Shown: positions 49,326 to 58,611 of the stretch, piece after piece
Layout of the letters: each line of letters opens with the position of its first letter
Position numbering within the stretch: the stretch's first letter is position 1
Origin: Planctomycetota bacterium
GTDB taxonomy: Bacteria > Planctomycetota > UBA1135 > GCA-002686595
Length of the DNA stretch: 64,000 bases
Direction: 5' to 3'
Assembly: GCA_027083445.1 (NCBI GenBank)
Contig: JALWOP010000071.1
Coordinates: forward strand, 1 to 64,000
Translations under genes and position numbers: made by a program
The notes under the pieces: generated by a model
The model's input: only the letters and a program-made list of their open reading frames with translations
Database searches by the model: none
What the model was told of the DNA's origin: nothing

Positions 49326-52262
49326 TCATTTCAGTGTCCAGGTGTTGGAGTTGCCGCTGAGCACGTAGTCGTTGAAATTCTGCCCCGACATGATCCTGCT
49401 GTAGGCATCGAACATTTCTGTCATTGTATCCGTGTGCGAGCTGTAGTTCGCGCCTGTGTCGAAGTACTGGAATTGATGTGCGAGATTCTCTTGGTATCTC
49501 CTGATCTTCTCCTCGTGCTCTTTGGCCCGTCTGCGCCTTTCGGCGTTCTCGCGCGCCTCGCATGCGCGGAGCATCGCAGCAACCTCTCTCTGGATCTTTT
49601 CCCTGCGGGCCTTGGCCTCTTCGTTTCGCAGTAGGGTGAACTCTCGTCCGTAGGCATCGCACATGAGCCAGGCAGTCCGGCCGTCTTCGTAGACGTACTC
49701 CAACTCCCACGCCGGCACACCCTGACCAAGCAGCCGACGGAATTCCGCCAGCACATCGGGGGGGGTCTGGCCGGAGATATCCCCCCGCGACACGGCCTCG
49801 TACGAGCGATCGTTGAACAGGACATTGAAGCGGACGACCGCCAGCTCCGACTCCGGCGCGTTCAGCGCTTCCGCGTGAGCAATGTCGGCGACCACACGCG
49901 GCCGAAAGATCGGCCACAGCTCAACCGGCGTGCGGCACAGCCGCTCGTCGGGTCCTCCGGTCTCGAGGGTCGTGTACTGGACCGGGGCCGTTTCGGATCC
50001 CTTGTAGAGAAACGACGACCGAGAGCGACAGCGTCCGGCGATCGCCACCGTGTGACAGATTGCCATGGCCCGGCTCAACCAACGCACCGGGTCGTCAGGC
50101 GCGGCCCGCAAAGCATAACACTGCTTCTCGTATTCCACCCCCAACGAGAACCCCGGGGCATCGCTGGGATAGACAGGGTAATTGTGGTAGATGCCCGGCT
50201 CGAGGCGAAATATTCGGGCGATATCGTCCCGACCAAGCTCGATGCCGCTGCGCGCGTAGGTCGGCGTCGTGCCAAGGATGCTGTACACGCGAGATGGGTC
50301 GCGGGGGTCGACGCCGAAGGAGGCGAGCTCGTTCATGCCGACACCGGCCGGGATCGGGTGCCGTAGCATGTGGAGGTGCCGTCTGCGATGCATCTCAAGT
50401 TGAAGCATCGAGCGGTACGGGATGTCCGTCACGGGGTTCCGGGGCAGGGCGCCGTATGTGCCCTCCGTGGTCGCCTGGAGCTTCGCGAGCAGGTCTCGGT
50501 CCTCACTCGTCAGCGGTGCTGCATAGACGGCATTCCCGACCGCGTCCGGATAGGCCTGCACCTGAGCGAGGAAATCGAAGTAGACCGTGAACGGAACCTC
50601 TTGGCGCAACCGTTTGCACTGGGCCACGACATGCTGGAAACGGAACGCCTTGTCCTCCTCGATGCCCCGACTGTCCGGGGACACGCTCAGGGCGATCATG
50701 TCGTGCACGAAACCGAGGGTGAGTGACTTCTTCTCAAACAGCGTCGCTGTCGGCCAAGCCGCGTCGAGTCTTCTCTGTGTGGCCGCCCGCTCAAGTTCGA
50801 CCTGGACGACGTCACCGAAGCGATAGGGTGCCTGAGGCGGTGTCTTCTCGCCGGTGTCTGTCTGAATCCGGGCTGCCGCATCGTCGACCGGCGGCAGCTC
50901 CCTGAGTTGCTGCCCCACGGCCATGGCGAACGCGGAATCTGGGGCGGCGCCGAGGTCCGCCAGGAGCTCCACGCCGCACTCCAGCCGATTGTGCTCGATC
51001 GAGGAGAGCTCTCGGACGATCGCGTCGGCCGTCAGTGGTGGCTGGGCGTTTGCCAGGAGTAGGGCGTTGGTCAGGAGAATGCGTAGTTGCACGGTGTCGC
51101 TCTGGGCCCGCGCGCTCGACGGGTAGGCCCCCTCCAGCCGAGTCAGCAGGGTCGACCAGGCTTCGTTCGCCGTTCTTGCGCCGAATGGCAGGAGCGACGT
51201 GCCATCGGCGCCGACGATCCCCCAGCCCGCTGAGGTGCGTGCCGCGAAGCACCGGGGAACCCCCTCGAGCGAGGCCAACTCCTCATAGTGCACATCGTGC
51301 CGTGCCCAGCGGACTCCGCCACCAGGAGACCGGTCGAACCAGTCCAGCGCCGGATCGAACCAGAACACCTCCTGGTTCTCGGTAGGCGTGTCTTCGCCGG
51401 AGAACACCAGGCGATACCACCGCTCGTCACGCCGGGCGAGCCATACCTGCCGGCGCGGCTTCCGCTGCCAGTCATCCCACGCAATGGGGATGACGCGATC
51501 GTACACGCATTCGGTCCGTACGATGGTCCACGCCTCCTCTTCCCCATCCACATGTTTCGCGCCACTCGGGAGCCCCCAGGATCCCGTGAGGAATCCCCAG
51601 CGCCCACCTTGTCGATAGAGCCCTGTGCGGACACGCGCGGGGTCGTCTCGCGTCGGCCCGCCCTTATCAAAGGTCGTCTCACCGCGAACGGGCTCGACGA
51701 TCGATTCGCCATCGGTGTAGCGCATGTATCCGATGTCCACGCCGGGCGTAGCCGTCAGCTCCGGGGCGACCAGGCTTGTGGGGATGTAACCCAGGTGGGC
51801 CTTGAAGCAGCCGAGGTCGGAATCGAAGGTGATCTCTTCGGAGGGCGTGGGCACGCCGATCGGCCTCGTGTAATGACCGAGTGTGTTCACGTAGAGCCGG
51901 ATGCCATCCCGATCGATCAGCGCGTTGTAGGGCCTAGACTTCTCGTCCTCGGCGGGTCGACCGAACACGTCCCAACTGTGGTAGACCAGCGCGACGTCGC
52001 CGTGGGTCTCCACCGACGTGAGTTCCGGTCCGTAGAGGAAGGTGCCCTCGTCGTCGATCAATCCCCAGAGGCCTTTGCCCCACGGCGCGTCGACCTTTAC
52101 CCAGGCGCGATCCTCGCCCCACGGCTTGCGCTCCCGGACGGTCAAGGTGATGTACTTGAACTCGAGCTTCTCGGAGTCCCCGTCTTGCGCGTGGGCGTCG
52201 GGGAGGAGGACGCAGAGGCTGGACAGGACGGACAAGACGAACACTGTGCGTGCAGATCGCAT
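49326..52262 (-). CDS. Large secreted protein with WG-like repeats, unknown function
   Basis: A 978-residue protein with a signal peptide (MRSARTVFVLSVLSSLCVLLPDAHAQ, cut after AHA). Residues 40-400 have repeats of the WG type (GLWGLIDDEGTFLYG, RWGFLTGSWGLPSG, GWGIVGADGTSLLPFG). The middle is helical and unassigned. A Glu/Arg/Lys-rich coiled coil (NEEAKARREKIQREVAAML) lies near residues 885-935. The end is Ser/Asn/Thr-rich. The start ATG 52262 is selected because of the signal; the frame is open 24 codons further. No family is recognised and no neighbour suggests its role. Confidence 0.65.
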   Translation of the reverse strand: MRSARTVFVLSVLSSLCVLLPDAHAQDGDSEKLEFKYITLTVRERKPWGEDRAWVKVDAPWGKGLWGLIDDEGTFLYGPELTSVETHGDVALVYHSWDVFGRPAEDEKSRPYNALIDRDGIRLYVNTLGHYTRPIGVPTPSEEITFDSDLGCFKAHLGYIPTSLVAPELTATPGVDIGYMRYTDGESIVEPVRGETTFDKGGPTRDDPARVRTGLYRQGGRWGFLTGSWGLPSGAKHVDGEEEAWTIVRTECVYDRVIPIAWDDWQRKPRRQVWLARRDERWYRLVFSGEDTPTENQEVFWFDPALDWFDRSPGGGVRWARHDVHYEELASLEGVPRCFAARTSAGWGIVGADGTSLLPFGARTANEAWSTLLTRLEGAYPSSARAQSDTVQLRILLTNALLLANAQPPLTADAIVRELSSIEHNRLECGVELLADLGAAPDSAFAMAVGQQLRELPPVDDAAARIQTDTGEKTPPQAPYRFGDVVQVELERAATQRRLDAAWPTATLFEKKSLTLGFVHDMIALSVSPDSRGIEEDKAFRFQHVVAQCKRLRQEVPFTVYFDFLAQVQAYPDAVGNAVYAAPLTSEDRDLLAKLQATTEGTYGALPRNPVTDIPYRSMLQLEMHRRRHLHMLRHPIPAGVGMNELASFGVDPRDPSRVYSILGTTPTYARSGIELGRDDIARIFRLEPGIYHNYPVYPSDAPGFSLGVEYEKQCYALRAAPDDPVRWLSRAMAICHTVAIAGRCRSRSSFLYKGSETAPVQYTTLETGGPDERLCRTPVELWPIFRPRVVADIAHAEALNAPESELAVVRFNVLFNDRSYEAVSRGDISGQTPPDVLAEFRRLLGQGVPAWELEYVYEDGRTAWLMCDAYGREFTLLRNEEAKARREKIQREVAAMLRACEARENAERRRRAKEHEEKIRRYQENLAHQFQYFDTGANYSSHTDTMTEMFDAYSRIMSGQNFNDYVLSGNSNTWTLK

Positions 52263-52571
52263 GAGACGCTTCCGGCAACGGGTCTGGGGCGGGGCGTGAG
52301 GCCGGGTCAGGGAGTATCGGAATTGTTCAGGCAAGCCATCATCGAGCGTACGGACTGCCGGCTAGAGGTGAAACAGGGGCGAATCTGTGGTTCGGCGAGG
52401 CTTTGGGACTCAGCTAGCAGCCGGCGGACGCCCCTCGCCGAGTGATCGGGGGCGGGCCCCGACATCCAGCGCCAGAACTCGCGCCTCGAAGATGCCCCCC
52501 ATCACCTGTTTGACCCCCCCTGCGACTTTCGGCCCGTTGTGCTCGGCCCGAAGTTGCGCTCGAATCCGGCC
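52263..52571. other. Divergent intergenic region, no gene seen
   Basis: The 309 bases separate the leftward WG-repeat protein gene and the rightward cytochrome gene. I see no ORF with matching codon bias, no strong hairpin and no copy of the GCTAGAAT motif. It presumably holds both promoters. Confidence 0.5.
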
Positions 52572-54170
52572 ATGCACCCCACCCCGCTTTCGTATCTCTT
52601 GGGATTGGCGCTCCTCACCGCCTCCCTCGGTTTTGCCCGGCAAGTATCCGACGACATCACCCTCCCGAGCGTTTTCCAGCACTCCGAGAGCTGCAAGCGC
52701 TGCCACGACAGGAGCGATGGCTCCTCGGCTCTCACCACGGAGGACGGAGCCGACGCGTCGCCCCACGGAACGTGGAAGGCGACGATGATGGCCCAGGCCT
52801 TCTACGATCCCTACTGGCGCGCCAAGATGGCCCGCGAGATCGAGATCGGAGCGCTGCCCCGGGAGGATATCGAGGCGCTCTGCCTTAGGTGCCACGCCCC
52901 CGCCGCCCACCACCAAGACCGGATGCTGGGGGAACCGGGACGCTCGTTCGCTGAGCTGGTGGAGAGCGGCGCGGCCCAAGACGGGGTCAACTGCTCGGTC
53001 TGCCACCGGATGACCGGGGAGGGACTGGGTACCCCCGAGACCTTCAGCGGCCTGGCCCCCTTCGACTTCGAGGCGCGCATCCACGGCCCCTACCCCGAAC
53101 CGATCACGGGACCCATGGTCAACATGACCGGCTACGAGCCGACCTATGGACCGCACATGGTGCTTTCGTCGCAGTGCGCGACCTGCCACACCCTCTTCAC
53201 TCCCCACGGCGAAGGCGCCTTTCCCGAGCAGACACCCTATCTCGAGTGGCGCAACAGCGTCTTCAGCTACGAGGACGGTATCGATCAGCAGTCCCGAAGC
53301 TGCCAGGCCTGTCACATGGAGGACCAGGGCGAGCTGGTCATCGCCCACAACCCGATGGGCGGCGATTTCCCCTTCCTCGAGCCCCGCCCCGAGGTGCGCG
53401 GACACCGCTTCATGGGCGGCAACGCCTTCATGCTCGAGCTTCTAGCCGACAACGCGGAGGAACTCGACCTGGCGGTCACCCCCGACGATCTGCGCACCAC
53501 CGCCCGCGAAACCTCGCACCAGCTCTCCCGCCGCAGCGCGGCCCTGGCCGTGGAGAACCTTCGTCGGGAAGAGGGGGCCCTGCGCTTCGACGTACAGGTC
53601 CGAAACCTCACCGGGCACAAGCTGCCCACCGCCTACCCCAGCCGGCGCGCCTGGCTCGAGGTAACTGTGGACGTCGACGGCCGGCGCTGGTTCGAGAGCG
53701 GCGTCGCCGATGAGCAGGGACGTCTTTCCGAGGAGAGCGGCGGTACGATCCAACCCCACTACCAGAGCATCACCGCCGCCGGACAGGTGCAGGTCTATGA
53801 GCTCGTGCCGCTCGACGATAGGGGGGAGGCGACGACCCACCTGACCCGCATGGCCCGGCGGGGCAAGGACAACCGGCTGCTACCCCGGGGGTGGCGCGCC
53901 GACGGACCGGGGGTGGAGGTGACCGCACCCCACGGAGTCGAGGGCGACCGTGACTTCGTCGGGGGCGAGGACCGCGTCGCCTTCGACCTGGCCGGGGTGC
54001 CCTCCGGCGAGGTCTCGGTAAAGGTGCGCCTCATGTATCAATCGATCGCCCCGGCCTGGGTCGATGCCCTGCGGCCCTCCAAGACCGAGGAGGCACGCTG
54101 GTTCGTAGAGGCCTATGACCGGACGCCGCACAAGAGCCGCCTCCTCGCCCGGGCGCAGGGGCGGCTCTAG
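52572..54170 (+). CDS. Pentaheme c-type cytochrome
   Basis: A 532-residue exported protein with signal MHPTPLSYLLGLALLTASLGFA and five CxxCH heme sites: CKRCH (41-45), CLRCH (104-108), CSVCH (141-145), CATCH (202-206) and CQACH (244-248). The arrangement resembles the cytochrome c554/multiheme family. Residues 330-532 have no heme sites and form a beta-rich domain of unknown type with GHKLPTAYPSRRAWLEV, a segment also seen in other large planctomycetal multiheme proteins. It probably moves electrons in the periplasm. Its stop overlaps the convergent DUF1501 gene by four bases. Confidence 0.86.
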   Translation: MHPTPLSYLLGLALLTASLGFARQVSDDITLPSVFQHSESCKRCHDRSDGSSALTTEDGADASPHGTWKATMMAQAFYDPYWRAKMAREIEIGALPREDIEALCLRCHAPAAHHQDRMLGEPGRSFAELVESGAAQDGVNCSVCHRMTGEGLGTPETFSGLAPFDFEARIHGPYPEPITGPMVNMTGYEPTYGPHMVLSSQCATCHTLFTPHGEGAFPEQTPYLEWRNSVFSYEDGIDQQSRSCQACHMEDQGELVIAHNPMGGDFPFLEPRPEVRGHRFMGGNAFMLELLADNAEELDLAVTPDDLRTTARETSHQLSRRSAALAVENLRREEGALRFDVQVRNLTGHKLPTAYPSRRAWLEVTVDVDGRRWFESGVADEQGRLSEESGGTIQPHYQSITAAGQVQVYELVPLDDRGEATTHLTRMARRGKDNRLLPRGWRADGPGVEVTAPHGVEGDRDFVGGEDRVAFDLAGVPSGEVSVKVRLMYQSIAPAWVDALRPSKTEEARWFVEAYDRTPHKSRLLARAQGRL

Positions 54171-55369
54171 CCGGCCAAGAGCTGGGCCGCCTCGATCCGT
54201 GTCGAGGCGGGGACGCCCATCCAGTCCCGCTCGAGCAGGGTGTAGACCCCACGGAAATCGACCCGACCGGGAATGTCCCCCTCGACCAGATCGTCGAGGT
54301 CGGGCATCGGACCGTGTAGGCCGCCGGCCACGGCGGCTCCCATCAGGAACAGCGGTGCCCCCTGGCCGTGGTCGGTACCCTTGGAGGCGTTCTCGGCCAC
54401 GCGTCGCCCGAACTCGCTGAAGACCAGGGTCAGGACCCCCTCGGCGACTCCGCCCGCTTCGAGATCGTGCTGGAAGGCGGCTAGCGCGTCACCGAGCTGG
54501 GCCAGAAGGGCACGGTGCTGCGCGCCCTGGTGGGAGTGGGTGTCGAAGCCGGTCAGCGAGAGGTGGAAAATGCGCGTGCCGAAGCCTCCGCGAATCAGTT
54601 GGGAGACCAGGCGCAGACGACGACCGAGGCCGGTGGCGGGGTAGTCCCCTCCCGAATCGGACGTGGCGATCGCCTGCATGCGCCGCGCGGCGTCGTAGGT
54701 CGTGCGCGCCACCGTGTCGAGGAAAGCGAGGTTACCTTGCAGCGAGGATGCCTCCTCGGCGAGGAGCGAATCCCGCAGCCGCGCGAAGCGCGGGCTCGTC
54801 TCCGCCAGATGGAAACCCCGCGGGTCACGCAGGGTGGGGGGCAGGACCCTCTCCCCACGCATGGAGAGGGGCAGGTCACCGGGGTCGATCACCAGGGCCG
54901 GCATGCTGCCCGGGTACCGCTCGCCCAGGGTATCGGCCATGCGCCCCAGCCAACCGGTCTCCCCGGCGGGGTGGTCGGGATCCGCGGTGTGCCAGATCTC
55001 CATCGAGCGGAAGTGCGAACGATCGGCGCCGGGGTAGCCCACCCCTTGAACGATCGCCAGGTGCCCCTCCTGGTAGACCTGGTGCAACCGGCCGAGGGCC
55101 GGGTGCAGACCGATGCCATCCTCCAGCCGATGGATCGCACCCGGGGGAAGGGAGAGGTTGGGGCGCAAGCGGTAGTAGGCGTCCTGGCCGAAGGGGATGA
55201 CCGTGTTGAGGCCGTCATTGCCCCCGGTGAGTTGGATGACGACCAGGGTCCTTGCCGGGTCCCCATCACCCTCGCCCGAAGCGGAGCGATCGGGACCCAA
55301 GTAGGGCAGTACCGGGACGAGCGCGGTGGTACGCAGTCCGTGCAGGAGGATTTGGCGTCGGCTCAGCAT
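54167..55369 (-). CDS. DUF1501 family exported protein
   Basis: A 400-residue protein of the DUF1501 family, distantly sulfatase-like. It starts with MLSRRQILLHGLRTTAL, a plausible twin-arginine signal (SRRQIL). Family hallmarks are LVVIQLTGGNDGLNTVIPF, LHPALGRL, SHFRSMEIWHTAD, GFDTHSHQ and VFSEFGRRVAEN, followed by DHGQG. These proteins are abundant in Planctomycetota, Verrucomicrobia and Bacteroidota and usually follow a DUF1800 or DUF1549 gene; here it is five bases after DUF1800. Their biochemical role is not known. Confidence 0.9.
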   Translation of the reverse strand: MLSRRQILLHGLRTTALVPVLPYLGPDRSASGEGDGDPARTLVVIQLTGGNDGLNTVIPFGQDAYYRLRPNLSLPPGAIHRLEDGIGLHPALGRLHQVYQEGHLAIVQGVGYPGADRSHFRSMEIWHTADPDHPAGETGWLGRMADTLGERYPGSMPALVIDPGDLPLSMRGERVLPPTLRDPRGFHLAETSPRFARLRDSLLAEEASSLQGNLAFLDTVARTTYDAARRMQAIATSDSGGDYPATGLGRRLRLVSQLIRGGFGTRIFHLSLTGFDTHSHQGAQHRALLAQLGDALAAFQHDLEAGGVAEGVLTLVFSEFGRRVAENASKGTDHGQGAPLFLMGAAVAGGLHGPMPDLDDLVEGDIPGRVDFRGVYTLLERDWMGVPASTRIEAAQLLAG

Positions 55370-55374
55370 GGCGT

Positions 55375-56643
55375 CTAGATCAGGTGGTATTCGGGGGCGG
55401 TGAGGATCAGGGCCGTGACCGTGCGCCGTGCCTCGGGGGCGTCCTCGCTTTCCGCCGCGGCGCGACGGACGGTCTCGCGCAGGGCAGGCCCGGCGCCGTC
55501 GGGGATGAGGAGATCCAGGGCCCGCTCAGCAAGATCGTTTCTGCCCTGCGTGCCGAAGGCTGCCGCAAGGTCTTCGCGCTCGCCGGGCGCCATCGCGACC
55601 CGGGTGAGGTCGTTGTGCCGCACGAGCCAGCTACCCGCATGGATCCAAGTTCGGTTGCCGTCCCAGCCCTTGACGCTGGGGGGGCGATAGAGGGCTTGGC
55701 CCATCTGGGCGGCACTACGCGCTACATCGGCGGGCGACAGGGTGTCCGCGATGCCGAGCGTGATCAGGGTGTGGGCGACGAGCTCGACCGGACCGGCGAT
55801 GCGCGAGCGACGGGCGCTCGGGCCCAGGAAGAGCTCCGAACGAAAGAGGCGCTCCAAGGTGCGTTCGATACTCCATTGCTCCTCGAGCAGCACCGAGGCC
55901 CAGGTATCGACCTCCTCCGAACTCGGGTTGGGCCGGACGAATTCCTCCAGGAGCTTGTGGGCGATATGACGCGCACAGGCGGGATGGGCGAGGATGCGGT
56001 CGATCACCTCTTCGCCCGTGAAAGGACCCCGGGCACCCAGGAATTCCTTGATGCCCTCGTCGTGGTACTGGCGGCGGAAGACGAAGCGGCGCCCATCCAC
56101 TCCCCAACCACTGAAAGCCCGGGCGCCTTCGAGGATGTCCCGCTCCTGGTAGTTACCGATCCCGAGGGCGAACAGCTCCAGGACCTCGCGGGCGAAGTTC
56201 TCGTTGGGATGACCGTCCCGGTTGTCGTTGCCGTCGAGCCAGATCAGCATGGCGGGATCGGTGGCCACCGCATGCAGAAGCTCGCGGAAGTCACCCAGCC
56301 CCTTTTCCCGGAAAAGCTGTACCTGGGCGTGCATCAGCCGCACGTCGCGCACCTTGTCGTTGGAGGTGGCGAAGTGGTCGTGCCACATCAAGGCCACCCG
56401 TTCGACCAGGGGGGCCCGGTCGCGCAGGATCAGGGCCATCCACCAGGCCTGGAGCTCCCCGATCTCTTCCAGGGAGACCAGCTTGTCGACGCCGCGCATG
56501 AGCAGCGCATCGTGTTTTCGACGGCTGAAAATGTCCTGCAAGGCGTCGTCGAGGCTGCGGGCCGACTCGCGGGTGTTGCGATCGGCTCCGAACCCAGCGC
56601 GGCGATAGAGGTGCGCGGCTGTGGCTGGGTCCCAGTGCCTCAT
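55375..56643 (-). CDS. DUF1800 family protein
   Basis: A 422-residue protein that matches DUF1800: HLYRRAGFGAD near the start, LMWHDHFATSNDKV, and LDGNDNRDGHPNENFAREVLELFALGIGNY, which is the most conserved segment. Later regions are WGVDGRRFVF and PPSVKGWDGNRTWI. Such proteins occur with DUF1501 partners and may be exported despite no clear signal here. The gene's ATG overlaps the stop of the upstream unknown gene (ATGA). Function unknown. Confidence 0.9.
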   Translation of the reverse strand: MRHWDPATAAHLYRRAGFGADRNTRESARSLDDALQDIFSRRKHDALLMRGVDKLVSLEEIGELQAWWMALILRDRAPLVERVALMWHDHFATSNDKVRDVRLMHAQVQLFREKGLGDFRELLHAVATDPAMLIWLDGNDNRDGHPNENFAREVLELFALGIGNYQERDILEGARAFSGWGVDGRRFVFRRQYHDEGIKEFLGARGPFTGEEVIDRILAHPACARHIAHKLLEEFVRPNPSSEEVDTWASVLLEEQWSIERTLERLFRSELFLGPSARRSRIAGPVELVAHTLITLGIADTLSPADVARSAAQMGQALYRPPSVKGWDGNRTWIHAGSWLVRHNDLTRVAMAPGEREDLAAAFGTQGRNDLAERALDLLIPDGAGPALRETVRRAAAESEDAPEARRTVTALILTAPEYHLI

Positions 56644-58391
56644 TTCCGACCTCCGAGCAGGAGGGTCAGGCTGGCGCGCAGGTCGTGCGCGGCCGGCCGA
56701 GAGGTCTTCAGCTCTAGGGTGTCGATCAGATCGAGGAGGGCTTTCAATCCACGCAGTTCGCGGCGTGCCTGCGCCTCGCTCTTGCCCTCGTCCACGACCG
56801 CGTCCAGCACGAGGGCCTCCTCGTTGGTCTCCACGACGCGAGCGATTTCCGGACCGGAGAGCAAGAGGTGCTCTCCGCTCGTCGGCACGGTCTCACCTCG
56901 AGCGAGCTGCAGGGCGACCTCCTCGACCAGACTCCGGTGGGTACCCAGAATGAAGGTCTCCCCCACGACTGCGCAGGCGGGCTCCAGGTTGTAGCGCAGA
57001 TCGACCCCTTCCCCCTCGTCGGGCGTGCGGTAGCGACCAAAGGTGATCGGGATCTCCCCCGCCAGTTCGACCGAGACGGTCATCACCGGCGAGCGTTCCT
57101 GGGCGGCCTCGATGTTGATGGCGGCGAGCAGGGATTGGACCGCGGCGGTCAGCCGTGGGCCCATCTGTTCGGGGTCGCGCATGCGCACGAGGAAGGCCGC
57201 CCCCGGTAGGGGCACGTCGGGCTTGGCCTTGGGATCGAAATCCAAAGGGCGGGAGATGACCCCGATCCACGGGTCGAGACCGGGTAGGACCTCGTCGCTG
57301 ACATCCTCTCCGCCGAAAAAGAGGGCCAGGTTCGAGATCGCATCGGCAAAGCCGGGCTGGGTGTGGGGCGGGAAGAGATCGACCCGCTCCCGGAAGAGCG
57401 TCGCCAGATCCCGGTAGACGATGCCACGAGCCGCCTCACCTGGACGCGGCGCGGGAAGTGGGGGTGGGGCGCTCTCGACCTCGGCGAGGAGTTCCTGGGC
57501 GGGACCTTCATTCAGGTCGAGGCCGAACAGATCCAGGTCGATGCGCCGCCCGTCGAAACGCAACTGGAAAACCTCGCCCGCCGCCTCGCCCAGGTTGGCG
57601 ATCGAGGGGCCGAGCAGGAATTGCGCACCCGGCTCATGGGAGAGTCCCCGCACCTGGGCCAGCTCTCCGGGGAGCTCCGCCTCGAGCCCGTCGAGATCCG
57701 CCCATCCCCAGAGGAAAGCGTCCTCGGATCGGTACTGCTCCCGAGCACGCTGAAAGGCCGCGCGACTCGCCAGGCCGCTCCGGCCTTCGGCGGCACCCAG
57801 GTCGATCATCGCGCGCAGGGTGGTTTCGTCACTCGAGGCGACGAAGAGGCCGTCCCCCAGGGCCAGGGCTCCGTAGCTGCCGAGCAGCCAGACGTCCATG
57901 CCCCGAATGCGGCGGTGGGGGGGCACGATGCGCTCCTCGGGCAGGTCGCGTGCCTCGGCGACCTTTTTCATCACCAGCTCGATGACCTGACGCCACTCCT
58001 CGGCATCCCCCCGAGCGACGGCGCAGAGGATCGGCCTCCCCGTTTCGCGGGGGATCAGACCCAGGGCGAGTCCCTCGCTGGTCAGCTTGGAGAGCGAGGG
58101 CAGGGCGGGTCGGCCGACGTAGATGTTGAGCATCCCAAGGGCCATGGGCAGGGGCATACCGACCTCCTCCCCGATGGCGGCCCCCAGGGGGGAGGCGAGG
58201 ACGGTTTGCACCAGCGGGTGTTCGAATCCCTGGGCGCAGAGCTCCGAGAAGCCGGGCAATTCGGCGTAGACGCGGCAGTTCTCCGGCAGGATGCAGGCGA
58301 CCTCGCGGTCGGGATCGAAGGGTGCGGGAGGTAGGGCAGCGAAGGCCACCGGGACCGCACCCAGGGCGGTTGTGAGGAGGAGCTTGTTCAT
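56640..58391 (-). CDS. Secreted protein of unknown family, first gene of the DUF1800/DUF1501 operon
   Basis: A 583-residue protein with a signal peptide (MNKLLLTTALGAVPVAFAALP). The sequence is mixed alpha/beta with segments such as VYAELPGFSELCAQG, GLALGLIPRETGRPILCAV and LFVASSDETTLRAMIDLG, which resemble the DUF3352-like or phage-tail-like beta repeats seen in large planctomycetal periplasmic proteins; this match is loose. The ATG 58391 is chosen for its signal. It overlaps the next gene (ATGA), so three genes form one operon. No function can be given. Confidence 0.6.
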   Translation of the reverse strand: MNKLLLTTALGAVPVAFAALPPAPFDPDREVACILPENCRVYAELPGFSELCAQGFEHPLVQTVLASPLGAAIGEEVGMPLPMALGMLNIYVGRPALPSLSKLTSEGLALGLIPRETGRPILCAVARGDAEEWRQVIELVMKKVAEARDLPEERIVPPHRRIRGMDVWLLGSYGALALGDGLFVASSDETTLRAMIDLGAAEGRSGLASRAAFQRAREQYRSEDAFLWGWADLDGLEAELPGELAQVRGLSHEPGAQFLLGPSIANLGEAAGEVFQLRFDGRRIDLDLFGLDLNEGPAQELLAEVESAPPPLPAPRPGEAARGIVYRDLATLFRERVDLFPPHTQPGFADAISNLALFFGGEDVSDEVLPGLDPWIGVISRPLDFDPKAKPDVPLPGAAFLVRMRDPEQMGPRLTAAVQSLLAAINIEAAQERSPVMTVSVELAGEIPITFGRYRTPDEGEGVDLRYNLEPACAVVGETFILGTHRSLVEEVALQLARGETVPTSGEHLLLSGPEIARVVETNEEALVLDAVVDEGKSEAQARRELRGLKALLDLIDTLELKTSRPAAHDLRASLTLLLGGRK

Positions 58392-58611
58392 CGTTGCGCC
58401 GTTGGCAGGGGACCTCGGATGCACCGACTACGGAGCGGCGGCCACACCTTTTTCAGAACTTTGCCGTCCCATTCGAAGACGAGCGCTTGGGGAATACGAG
58501 CCCTGAACCGAATCCTAGGCAATGCTCCCCGCGATTCGCGCCAGAATGGGGTCCCACTCGCGGGAACGCTCCCCGCGAGCCCCCCATTCGCGAGACCTCC
58601 AGTCCCTCAGC

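Noticed and set aside
52539-52571. Earlier start of the cytochrome
   Set aside because: The signal peptide begins at ATG 52572; the extra 11 residues would bury it.
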